Source: an uncultured Eggerthellaceae bacterium
GTDB lineage: Bacteria > Actinomycetota > Coriobacteriia > Coriobacteriales > Eggerthellaceae
Reading direction: 5' to 3'
Assembly: GCA_905234785.1 (NCBI GenBank)
Contig: CAJOIP010000006.1
Span: 1-54,718, forward strand
Length of the DNA stretch: 54,718 nucleotides
In this document: positions 8,488 to 16,049 of the stretch, piece after piece
Layout: each line of letters begins with the position of its first letter
How positions within the stretch are numbered: the first letter of the stretch is position 1
The notes under the pieces: model-generated
The model's database searches: none
What the model was told of the DNA's origin: nothing
Seen by the model: only the letters and a program-made list of their open reading frames with translations
Position numbers and translations under genes: made by a program

Positions 8488-10089
8488 ATGGCAGTTAACG
8501 CCGAGTTGCAACAATACGGAATCGCCCATACCGACAAGAAATGCACGGTCGACGCCAGCCCCGCAAAGCTGGTGGAGATGGCGGTCGAGCGAGGCGAGGG
8601 CATCCTTACGAGCACGGGCTGCCTTGCCGTGCTGACCGGCGCCTACACAGGCCGCAGCCCCGAGGACCGCTTCATCGTCGACACGCCCGACGTGCACGGC
8701 AACATCGCGTGGGGCAAGGTAAACAAGCCCATGGCGCAGGATGCTTACGAGAAGATTCGCGAAGAGGTCGTGGCGTACCTTTCCGAGCGCCGCGTGTTCA
8801 TGGTGCATGGCATCGCCGGCGCCGACCGCCGCTTCTCGCGCAAGGTCCTGGCCGTATGCGAGATGGCCACGCAGGCCCTGTTCGTGCACCAGATGCTCGT
8901 GCGTCCGACCGCCGACGAGCTCGCCGAGTTCGGCATGGCCGATTTCGTCGTGCTGGCGGCGCCGCGGCTGAAGCTCGACCCGGCCGAGTACGGCACGCAT
9001 TCCGAATGCGCCGTGGTCATCAACTTCCAGGAGCGCATGATCCTGGTCGTGGGCACGCAGTACAACGGCGAGATCAAGAAGGCCATCTTCTCGACCATGA
9101 ACTACCTGCTGCCGGTGGAAAACAACGTGCTTCCCATGCATTGCTCGTGCAACATGAACCCGCGCAGCCACGGCACCACGGTGTTCTTCGGCCTGTCGGG
9201 CACGGGCAAGACGACGCTCTCGGCTGCCGAGGGCCGCATGCTCATCGGCGACGACGAGCACGGGTGGGCCGACGACGTGGTTTTCAACATCGAGGGCGGC
9301 TGCTACGCCAAGACCATCAACATCACGCCCGAAACCGAGCCGCAGATCGTCGGCGCGGTCCGTTTCGGCGCCGTGTGCGAGAACGTGGTCATCGACCCGG
9401 AAACCCGCGTGGCCGATTACTTCGACGATTCCGTCACCGAGAACGGCCGCGTGGCGTACCCGGTCGACTTCATTCCCAACGCCGTGAAGGCGGGCTTCGC
9501 AAAGCGCATGCCCGACGTGGTCATTTTCCTGACGGCCGACGCGTTCGGCGTGCTGCCGCCGGTCTCGAAGCTTTCCACGCAGGCGGCCATGTACCACTTC
9601 ATCACGGGCTTCACGTCGAAGGTCGCGGGCACCGAGCGCGGCATCAAGGAGCCGCAGCCGACGTTCTCGTCGCTGTTCGGCGAGCCGTTCATGCCACTCG
9701 ATGCGGGCGTGTACGCGAAGATGCTCGGCGAGCGCATCGAGCGCGGGGGCACGCGCGTGTACTTGGTGAACACCGGCTGGACGGGCGGCCCGTACGGCGT
9801 GGGCAGCCGCATGAAGCTCGATTACACGCGCAAGATGGTGGAAGCGTGCCAGTCGGGCATCATCGACGAATGCGATTTCGTGCACGACGAGCGCTTCGAG
9901 GTGGAGGTTCCCACGGAATGCCCCGAGGTGCCCTCCGAGCTGCTGAACCCGAAGAGCACCTGGGCCGACGGCGATGCCTACGAGAAGGCCGCCGACGAGC
10001 TCGCGCGCATGTTCCAGGCCAACGCCGCCACGCGCCACCCCAACATGGACCCCGACGTGAAAGCCGCCGGCCCGCATCCGCTCGGATAA
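8488..10089 (+). CDS. pckA: phosphoenolpyruvate carboxykinase (ATP)
   Basis: A 533-residue protein, the normal length for the ATP-type family. It interconverts oxaloacetate plus ATP with PEP, CO2 and ADP in the cytoplasm; in anaerobes it often runs toward oxaloacetate and gains ATP. Family hallmarks are visible: TGRSPEDRFIVD near residue 60, the P-loop GLSGTGKTTLS at about 235-245, the metal-binding segment LIGDDEHGW just after it, and NTGWTGGPYGVG near 430. The start at ATG 8488 is preceded by AAGGAG. It is followed at once by a strong palindromic terminator and stands alone as a transcription unit. Confidence 0.97.
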   Translation: MAVNAELQQYGIAHTDKKCTVDASPAKLVEMAVERGEGILTSTGCLAVLTGAYTGRSPEDRFIVDTPDVHGNIAWGKVNKPMAQDAYEKIREEVVAYLSERRVFMVHGIAGADRRFSRKVLAVCEMATQALFVHQMLVRPTADELAEFGMADFVVLAAPRLKLDPAEYGTHSECAVVINFQERMILVVGTQYNGEIKKAIFSTMNYLLPVENNVLPMHCSCNMNPRSHGTTVFFGLSGTGKTTLSAAEGRMLIGDDEHGWADDVVFNIEGGCYAKTINITPETEPQIVGAVRFGAVCENVVIDPETRVADYFDDSVTENGRVAYPVDFIPNAVKAGFAKRMPDVVIFLTADAFGVLPPVSKLSTQAAMYHFITGFTSKVAGTERGIKEPQPTFSSLFGEPFMPLDAGVYAKMLGERIERGGTRVYLVNTGWTGGPYGVGSRMKLDYTRKMVEACQSGIIDECDFVHDERFEVEVPTECPEVPSELLNPKSTWADGDAYEKAADELARMFQANAATRHPNMDPDVKAAGPHPLG

Positions 10090-10114
10090 TCAATTTCCTC
10101 CGAGGAAATTGATT
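10088..10114. terminator. bidirectional palindromic terminator after pckA
   Basis: AATCAATTTCCTC and GAGGAAATTGATT form perfect 13-bp arms around a single base, starting inside the pckA stop codon. Nearly the same palindrome occurs at 35316-35340 behind another gene, so it belongs to a repeated terminator family. Confidence 0.75.
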
Positions 10115-10219
10115 ATTGTCATGAATCATTTAACGTGACGCAATTACGATGAACCGCAGGTCATGCGGGTTGCTCGGTATACTCGACTTCAGAATCGGAT
10201 TCATCTGCTAGGAGGGTAT

Positions 10220-11059
10220 ATGGGCAAGCTGACTGGGGAAGTCGCCATCGTCACGGGCGCGGCGCGCGGCATCGGGCGCGCATTGGCGCTGCGGCTGGCC
10301 GATTTGGGCGCCGACGTGGCCGTCATCGACATCGATTTGCATTCGTATAAGCAGTTCGCGGCCGAAGAGGAGCTCATGACGGCCGACACGACGGTCGACG
10401 AGTGCCTGGCGAAGGGCGTGCGAGCCATCGGCATCGAATGCGACTGCACCGACCAGCCCGCGGTCGAGGCTGCCGTGAAGCGCGTGGCCGAAGAGCTCGG
10501 CGACCCCACGATCTGCGTTGCGAACTGCGGCGGCGGTGGCGGCACGTACGAGCAGACGGCGGCATCCACGCTCGACTGGGATCTGTACCACCAGATCATC
10601 AACCGCAACCTCCACGCGACGACCTACACCACCAACGCGGTGGCGCCCTACATGAAGAAGAACCGCAAGGGCAAGATCGTCACGCTTGCCTCGATCGGCG
10701 GCATCGGCGTGCACGACGGCGGCGACTACGTGCCCTATTCCATTGCCAAGGCCGGCATCATCCTGTTCACCAAGTACCTGGCAGAAGACCTGGGCAAGTA
10801 CGGCATCAACGTGAACTGCCTGGCGCCGGGCTACATCGCCACCGGCCGCCTGGTCGCCTCGATTTACGGCACCGAGGAAGGCAAGAAGCGTGCCCATGTT
10901 TCGAGCCTTCGCCGCTTCGGCACGGTGGAAGACTGCGCCAACGGCATGGAATTCCTGGTCACCGACCAATCCGATTACGTTACAGGCTTGGTGCTCGAGG
11001 TCAGCGGCCAGACCACCGGCAAGATTCACGTGTACGGCCTGGAAGACGGCCTCGATTAA
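10220..11059 (+). CDS. short-chain dehydrogenase/reductase (SDR)
   Basis: A 279-residue classical SDR. The cofactor site TGAARGIG is at about 12-19, the structural NAG-like motif appears as ANCGGGG near 115, and the catalytic Ser region LASIGG is followed by YSIAK (Tyr and Lys) near 173-177. The enzyme should reduce or oxidise a hydroxyl/ketone with NAD(P)H. The start at ATG 10220 is set by AGGAGG 6 bp upstream; TATACT at 10178-10183 is a likely -10. It begins a likely operon with a 3-hydroxyacyl-CoA dehydrogenase and a small cysteine protein. The substrate is unknown: an acyl-CoA, a steroid or another alcohol are all possible. Confidence 0.9.
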   Translation: MGKLTGEVAIVTGAARGIGRALALRLADLGADVAVIDIDLHSYKQFAAEEELMTADTTVDECLAKGVRAIGIECDCTDQPAVEAAVKRVAEELGDPTICVANCGGGGGTYEQTAASTLDWDLYHQIINRNLHATTYTTNAVAPYMKKNRKGKIVTLASIGGIGVHDGGDYVPYSIAKAGIILFTKYLAEDLGKYGINVNCLAPGYIATGRLVASIYGTEEGKKRAHVSSLRRFGTVEDCANGMEFLVTDQSDYVTGLVLEVSGQTTGKIHVYGLEDGLD

Positions 11060-11064
11060 AAACT

Positions 11065-11108
11065 CATCCAAACGGCCTTAGGCTGTTTGGATGAGGCTGT
11101 TTGGATGA
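11065..11108 (+). terminator. hairpin with duplicated right arm between SDR and HAD genes
   Basis: CATCCAAACGGCCTTAGGC followed by TGTTTGGATG forms a stem (11065-11093), and GGCTGTTTGGATG is repeated directly after it (11095-11107). One left arm can pair with either right arm. The position inside an operon suggests partial termination or mRNA processing. Related hairpins lie near 21389 and 23979. Confidence 0.55.
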
Positions 11109-11127
11109 CACGATGGAAGGGACGGTC

Positions 11128-12093
11128 ATGGCAACCGATAAACCGACGATTCTCGTGGCGGGCGCGGGCACGATGGGCAACAGCATCGCGCACGTGTTCG
11201 CTGCCAATGGCTACACCACCTACATGTCGAGCCGTCATCAGGAAACGCTCGACCAGGCGCTCGAGCGCATCAGCGCCGCGGTTGAGGTCCTGAAATCGGA
11301 GGGCATGGCCGACGAGGCGTACGAAGCGGCGCTGCGCGAGAACCTGCATCCCATTCATGCCGACGAGATTCCCGGCATCGCGCCGCAGCTCGACGTCGTG
11401 TTCGAAAGCGTCGTCGAGGACCCGCAGGCCAAGCGCGACCTGTACAGCACGCTCAGCGACAGCTGCCGCACCGACTGCATCTTGGCTTCCAACACGTCGG
11501 GCATGGACGTGTTCTCGGTGTGCGAAGGCGCCGTCGAGAACATGGAGCGCCTCATCATCGCGCATTGGTTCAACCCGCCGCATCTGATGAAGCTCGTCGA
11601 GGTCGTGAAGGGGCCGAAGACGTCCGATGCCGTTGCCGAGCGCATGCGCGAGCTGCTGGAAGCCGTCGGCCGCAAGCCCGCCGTGCTGAACACGTTCGTG
11701 CCCGGCTTCATCGTGAACCGCCTGGCCACGGTCATCAACCGCGAGCTGTACCACATGATCGACCAAGGCTGGGTCGCGGCGGAGGATGCGGAAGACGCCA
11801 TCAAGTACACGCACGGCTTGCGCTTCGGCTTCGAAGGCCCGCTCGAGCTGTGGGATTTCGTCGGCCTGGACATTCCCATGACCGTGGCGCGCGGCGGCGT
11901 TTTGGCGTCGCTGTGCAACGACGCCGAGACGCTGCCGCTCGGCGAGAAGCTCGTGGCCGAAGGCAAGACGGGCGTGAAGGCGGGCGAGGGCGTGCTGAAG
12001 TACGGCGACGTGAGCGAATACGTCGAGAAGCGCAGCCGCCGCGTCATCCAGATGACCAAGGTAGTTGAAGAGTGGGACCGCGAGGACGCGTAA
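11128..12093 (+). CDS. 3-hydroxyacyl-CoA dehydrogenase
   Basis: A 321-residue protein of the 3HCDH family. The NAD site is ILVAGAGTMGNSIAHVF at about 7-23. The catalytic segment AHWFNPPHLMKLVEVV near 146-161 contains the family His and Pro pair, and the C-terminal helical domain includes PGFIVNR near 192. It oxidises L-3-hydroxyacyl-CoA to 3-ketoacyl-CoA with NAD, or the reverse in butyrate-type synthesis. ATG 11128 is preferred over 11101 because GGAAGGGA precedes it and the Rossmann strand then starts normally. No thiolase or crotonase is nearby, so the pair with the SDR may act on a special substrate. Confidence 0.9.
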   Translation: MATDKPTILVAGAGTMGNSIAHVFAANGYTTYMSSRHQETLDQALERISAAVEVLKSEGMADEAYEAALRENLHPIHADEIPGIAPQLDVVFESVVEDPQAKRDLYSTLSDSCRTDCILASNTSGMDVFSVCEGAVENMERLIIAHWFNPPHLMKLVEVVKGPKTSDAVAERMRELLEAVGRKPAVLNTFVPGFIVNRLATVINRELYHMIDQGWVAAEDAEDAIKYTHGLRFGFEGPLELWDFVGLDIPMTVARGGVLASLCNDAETLPLGEKLVAEGKTGVKAGEGVLKYGDVSEYVEKRSRRVIQMTKVVEEWDREDA

Positions 12094-12141
12094 TGCGTCA
12101 AGCGCGCCCGTTCAGGTCGACACGCTGCACGGAGGAACACG

Positions 12142-12357
12142 ATGGCTGATCCTAAGGTTGAGCAATTCGCAATGCACGAGGAAGACCTCGAGGGGTTTTC
12201 CGTCGGCGACGTAGCGTGCATCTCGTGCCGTCCCCTGTGCACCAACAAGGTCATGCGCCGCTACCACGGCGGCCCGCTGTTCATGTGCACGCGCAAGGAC
12301 GCGACCAAGGAAGTGCTCGCCCGCGAATACGCCCGCATGCAACCCGACGCGGAATGA
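12142..12357 (+). CDS. small cysteine-containing protein, unknown function
   Basis: A 71-residue protein with a strong ribosome-binding site (CGGAGGA, 6 bp before the ATG). The middle has CISCRPLC followed 20 residues on by a further Cys (FMCTRKD), giving four Cys that could bind a metal. It has no signal peptide or membrane segment. It follows the 3-hydroxyacyl-CoA dehydrogenase after 48 bp on the same strand and is probably in that operon, so it may be an accessory or redox partner of those dehydrogenases (inference). I do not recognise a family. Confidence 0.7.
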   Translation: MADPKVEQFAMHEEDLEGFSVGDVACISCRPLCTNKVMRRYHGGPLFMCTRKDATKEVLAREYARMQPDAE

Positions 12358-12539
12358 CGCACAAGCGCGCGAACGCGAGCGTCCCGCGAATGGACACTCG
12401 GCTATGGGCCGATGTTCACCTTGCCGATATGCGGGAACGGCGTGGCTACGGCGTTCCGTTCCACTCGTTTTTACCAGAGGTGTGCTACAGTCATCCGAAA
12501 CGTTGGAAGGCGGCGGAGTGGAACGGGGGGGTCGAGGCG

Positions 12540-14414
12540 GTGGACACGCAGGCGCAAGAGACGCTGCGCAGCCGGTTCGGCTTCGATTCGTTCCGCCCGG
12601 GACAGCTCGAGCTCGTGAACGGGATCGCCGCCGGGCGCGATGTCATGGGCATCATGCCGACGGGCGCGGGCAAGTCGGTGTGCTACCAGGTTCCAGCGCT
12701 CATGCTGCCGGGCGTCGCCATCGTCATCAGCCCGCTCGTGTCGCTCATGCACGACCAGGTGAACGCGCTTGCCGGCAACGGAATACCCGCGGCGTACCTG
12801 AACTCGCAGCTGACGCCTTCCCAGCAGCATGACGTGATGGCGCGGGCCCTCGCCGGCGACTTCAAGCTGCTCTACATCGCCCCCGAACGCTTCGACGACC
12901 CGCGGTTCGCGTCGTTTGCCGCAGAAGCGCCCATTTCGCTCGTGACGGTCGACGAAGCGCACTGCGTGTCGCAATGGGGGCAGGATTTCCGCCCGTCGTA
13001 CCTGCGCATCGCCTCGTTCATCGCCAGCTTGCCGAAGCGACCGCCTGTTGCCGCGTTCACGGCGACGGCCACCCCGCGCGTAGCCGACGACATCGCCCGT
13101 TTGCTGGAACTGCGCGAGCCGGTGCGCGTCGTCACCGGTTTCGACAGGCCGAACCTGCGTTTCGAGGTGCATCAGCTGACCGACAAGCGGAAGCTTGCGC
13201 GTATCGCGTCGTATGCACTTGAACATGCAGGTGACAGCGGCATCGTGTACTGCAGCACCCGCAAGGAGGTCGAAAGCCTGCACGAGTCGCTCGCCGGGGC
13301 GGGCGTGCGCGCGACGCGTTACCATGCGGGCCTGACGAAAGCCGAACGTGCCGCGAACCAGCGGGCGTTCGTGAACGACGACGCCCTGGTCATGGTGGCG
13401 ACGAACGCGTTCGGCATGGGCATCGACAAGTCGAACGTGCGCTACGTCATCCACCACAACATGCCGGGCAGCCTCGAAGCGTACTACCAGGAAGCGGGCC
13501 GCGCCGGGCGCGACGGCGAACCGGCCGAGTGCCTGCTGTTCTGGAACGATTCCGACATCGCCACGGCGCGGTTCTTCATCGAGCAGGAAACGGAAAACGA
13601 GGCGCTCACCCGCGAGGAAGCCGATGCGGTGCGCTCCGCCCAGCGTCGGTGCCTCGCCGCCATGACCGGTTACTGCATGACCACCGACTGCCTTCGCGCC
13701 ACCATCCTGCGCTACTTCGACGACGAATCCATTCGAATGATGCACGGGAGGGGAGCGCGTGCGTCATCGTGCGGCAATTGCTCGAACTGCACCGGCGAGG
13801 TCGATGCCGTCGACGTCACGCTGACGGCCCGGGCCATCATGCGATGCGTGCACGAACTGCGCGGCCGGTATGGCAAGGGCATCGTGGCAGACGTGCTGCG
13901 CGGCTCGAACAACGAGAAAGTGCGGCAATTTGGCCTGACGAACGCGAAGACGTACGGCATCCTGAACGAACCGGCTGGCACGATAAAGGAAATCATCGAG
14001 CTTCTGGTGTCGGATGAGTACTTGGAAGTGAGCGAAGGCCGGTACCCGCTCGTGGGCCTGGGTCCGCGCGCCCGCGAGGCGGCAACCGACGAGTTCAGGT
14101 TGTACATGAAGCGGGTGCGCAAGCCTGCGCGGGCGGAGTCTTCCAAGGCGGCTGCGAAGCGAAGCAGCTCGTCGGGCCCCGCCAGGTTGGAAACGGACGA
14201 GCAGCGCGACCTTTTCGAGCGCCTGCGCGCCTTGCGCAAGCGAATCGCCGACAGCGATGGCGTGCCGCCGTACATCGTGTTCTCCGACGCGGCGTTGCGC
14301 GGCATGTGTGTGGCGCTTCCGAAGACGCCCGAGGAGTTCCTCGCCATCAGCGGCGTCGGCCAAGTGAAACTCGAACGGTACGGCCAGGATTTTCTCGCCG
14401 AGATAAACCGCTAG
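12540..14414 (+). CDS. recQ: ATP-dependent DNA helicase RecQ
   Basis: A 624-residue superfamily-2 helicase acting 3' to 5' in recombination and repair. Walker A is MPTGAGKSVCYQ near 39-50, the DEAH box is VDEAHCVSQWG near 136-146, motif VI is QEAGRAGRDGE, and the RecQ zinc-binding region has CLAAMTGYC and later CGNCSNC. A winged-helix (RQC) segment and a C-terminal HRDC domain follow. The start is uncertain: GTG 12540 gives a family-length N-terminus (VDTQAQETLRSRFGFDSFRPGQ), while the frame stays open upstream to overlap the small cysteine gene. The region 12480-12539 may hold the promoter. Confidence 0.93.
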   Translation: MDTQAQETLRSRFGFDSFRPGQLELVNGIAAGRDVMGIMPTGAGKSVCYQVPALMLPGVAIVISPLVSLMHDQVNALAGNGIPAAYLNSQLTPSQQHDVMARALAGDFKLLYIAPERFDDPRFASFAAEAPISLVTVDEAHCVSQWGQDFRPSYLRIASFIASLPKRPPVAAFTATATPRVADDIARLLELREPVRVVTGFDRPNLRFEVHQLTDKRKLARIASYALEHAGDSGIVYCSTRKEVESLHESLAGAGVRATRYHAGLTKAERAANQRAFVNDDALVMVATNAFGMGIDKSNVRYVIHHNMPGSLEAYYQEAGRAGRDGEPAECLLFWNDSDIATARFFIEQETENEALTREEADAVRSAQRRCLAAMTGYCMTTDCLRATILRYFDDESIRMMHGRGARASSCGNCSNCTGEVDAVDVTLTARAIMRCVHELRGRYGKGIVADVLRGSNNEKVRQFGLTNAKTYGILNEPAGTIKEIIELLVSDEYLEVSEGRYPLVGLGPRAREAATDEFRLYMKRVRKPARAESSKAAAKRSSSSGPARLETDEQRDLFERLRALRKRIADSDGVPPYIVFSDAALRGMCVALPKTPEEFLAISGVGQVKLERYGQDFLAEINR

Positions 14415-14420
14415 CCCCCC

Positions 14421-14604
14421 ATGTCATCCTGAGCGAAGGGCCGTAGGCCCGTAGTTCCCCGTGTCATCCTGAGCGAAGGGCCGTAGGCCCGTAGTCGAAG
14501 GATCTCGGGCTCTGCCCGTCAACCAGGTTCAGCATGCTGGTTGTGCGGACGAAGTCCGAGATCCTTCGACTACGCGCTTCGCGCTCCGCTCAGGATGACA
14601 GGGG
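14421..14604. repeat. long-range palindromic repeat element (GTCATCCTGAGCG family)
   Basis: Two direct copies of GTCATCCTGAGCG plus AAGGGCCGTAGGCCC precede a long interrupted palindrome: arms 14463-14475 and 14491-14508 pair with 14587-14599 and 14556-14573 (GTAGTCGAAGGATCTCGG against its complement). The centre holds a second small stem (AACCAG/CTGGTT). The element lies between convergent genes (recQ and the PLP enzyme). The same family appears expanded at 44160-44422. Confidence 0.8.
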
Positions 14605-14609
14605 GGGCC

Positions 14610-15824
14610 TTAACCCAGCGCCTGTTCCAAATCGGCGATGAGGTCGTCGGCGTCCTCCAAGCCGACCGACAGGCGCAGCAGCTTGTCGGTGAGGCCGAGC
14701 GCCAGGCGCTTCTCCTCGGGCACCGACCCATGCGTTTGCACCACGGGGTAGGTGATCAGGCTCTCGGCACCGCCCAGGCTTTCGGCGAACGTGATGAGCT
14801 TCGTCTTCTCGAGCACCTGCTCGGCACGCACGGCTGAGTCGACGTCGAAGCTGATCATGGCGCCGAAACCCGTTGTCTGCCTGCAGCTCAGCTCGTAGTC
14901 GGGATGGTCGGGGTCGCCTACGTACAGCACGCGCGTGACGTGCGGATGCGCCTTCAGAAACGCGCAAATCTTCTTCGCCCGCGCCTCTTGCGCGTCGAGG
15001 CGCAGCGTCAGCGTCTTCAGCGAGCGCAGCATGAGCCAGGCGTCGAACGGCCCGAGCGCGTCGCCTTCGCTCATGTAGTCCATGAACACGCGCTCGAGCA
15101 GCTTGTTGTCGCGGATGACGACGAAGCCGCATATGCAGTCGTTGTGCCCGCACAGGTATTTCGTGCCGCTGTACACCACCAGGTCGGCGCCGAGGTCGAG
15201 CGGGCGTTGGAAATAGCAGGTGAGGAACGTGTTGTCCACGATGAGCAGGGCGTCTTGCGCGTGGGCAAGCTCGGCGAGCGCCGCGATGTCCGACACCTTC
15301 ATCATGGGGTTCGTGGGCGTTTCCACGAAGAACGCCGCGATGGGCCCCGAACAGGCCGCTTCCACGGCTTCGAGGTCGGTGAAGTCGACGGGGCGAAACT
15401 CGATGCCGTAACGTGCGGCGTACACGTCTTGGAACAGGCGGTGCGTGCCGCCGTACAAGTCGTCGCTGACGAGCACTACGTCGCCTTGCTTGAACAGCTT
15501 GATGACGCACGAGATCGCCGCCATTCCGCTGCAGAACGCGAGCGCTTTCAAGCCGCCTTCCAGCATGGCGATGGTGTTTTCCAATTCGAGCACGGTGGGG
15601 TTGCCACAGCGCCCGTATGCGAAACCGGTTGACTCGTGAAGGCGCGGGTGGGCGAACGTCGCGCTCTGGTAGATGGGGTAGCTGACCGCGCCAGCCGCAT
15701 CGGGGCGGTCGCCGTACCCGCGCACGGCGCGCGTGGCGAACGAGTAGCGCTCATGGCGCGTGCGGTCTATGCCGAGAAGTCCTTCGATTTCGGAGGCCAT
15801 CGCCTCGAAGCTGGAATCGTCCAT
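14610..15824 (-). CDS. Cys/Met metabolism PLP-dependent enzyme (cystathionine gamma-synthase/lyase type)
   Basis: A 404-residue fold-type I PLP enzyme. AYGRCGNPTVLELE near 69-82 contacts PLP phosphate, FVETPTNPMMKVSDI and LLIVDNTFLT carry the conserved Asp, and SGTKYLCGHND near 218-228 holds the Schiff-base Lys; the C-terminus has SLGGAESLITYPV. Family members catalyse gamma- or beta-replacement or elimination on cystathionine, homoserine esters or methionine. Sequence motifs alone do not separate MetB, MetC and MegL. It is a single gene, followed by the palindromic element at 14421-14604. Confidence 0.88.
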   Translation of the reverse strand: MDDSSFEAMASEIEGLLGIDRTRHERYSFATRAVRGYGDRPDAAGAVSYPIYQSATFAHPRLHESTGFAYGRCGNPTVLELENTIAMLEGGLKALAFCSGMAAISCVIKLFKQGDVVLVSDDLYGGTHRLFQDVYAARYGIEFRPVDFTDLEAVEAACSGPIAAFFVETPTNPMMKVSDIAALAELAHAQDALLIVDNTFLTCYFQRPLDLGADLVVYSGTKYLCGHNDCICGFVVIRDNKLLERVFMDYMSEGDALGPFDAWLMLRSLKTLTLRLDAQEARAKKICAFLKAHPHVTRVLYVGDPDHPDYELSCRQTTGFGAMISFDVDSAVRAEQVLEKTKLITFAESLGGAESLITYPVVQTHGSVPEEKRLALGLTDKLLRLSVGLEDADDLIADLEQALG

Positions 15825-16049
15825 GTGAACCCTTTCTGCAGCGCCAGTCGGTTACGGCGAAATTATACGCTTCCGCTATCAGCAAAATCGCTCTTCGGGT
15901 CATAGACGATATCAATAGCGGGTTATCAATCCGCCAATTCGCAGGGGCGCTTTTTATCGCACCCGTCGCCGAAGGCGGATATATTTGTAAATACTGACGC
16001 ATCGCCGCTTCGCGGCGCGGGCTCGATGAATCGAGCCCCTACGAGAAAC
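15825..16049. other. 225-bp gap with two small hairpins
   Basis: No gene is seen. GCCGCTTCGCGGC (16012-16024 region) and GGGCTCGATGAATCGAGCCC (16019-16038 region) are compact stems placed just after the GH2 gene on its strand; the GAATCGAGCCCCTACG part recurs at 26219-26234. They probably end that transcript. The rest is an AT-rich stretch upstream of nothing obvious. Confidence 0.5.

Noticed and set aside
12348-12539. An N-terminal extension of RecQ reaching into the small cysteine gene.
   Set aside because: The extra residues show no RecQ similarity and the family begins at about 12540.
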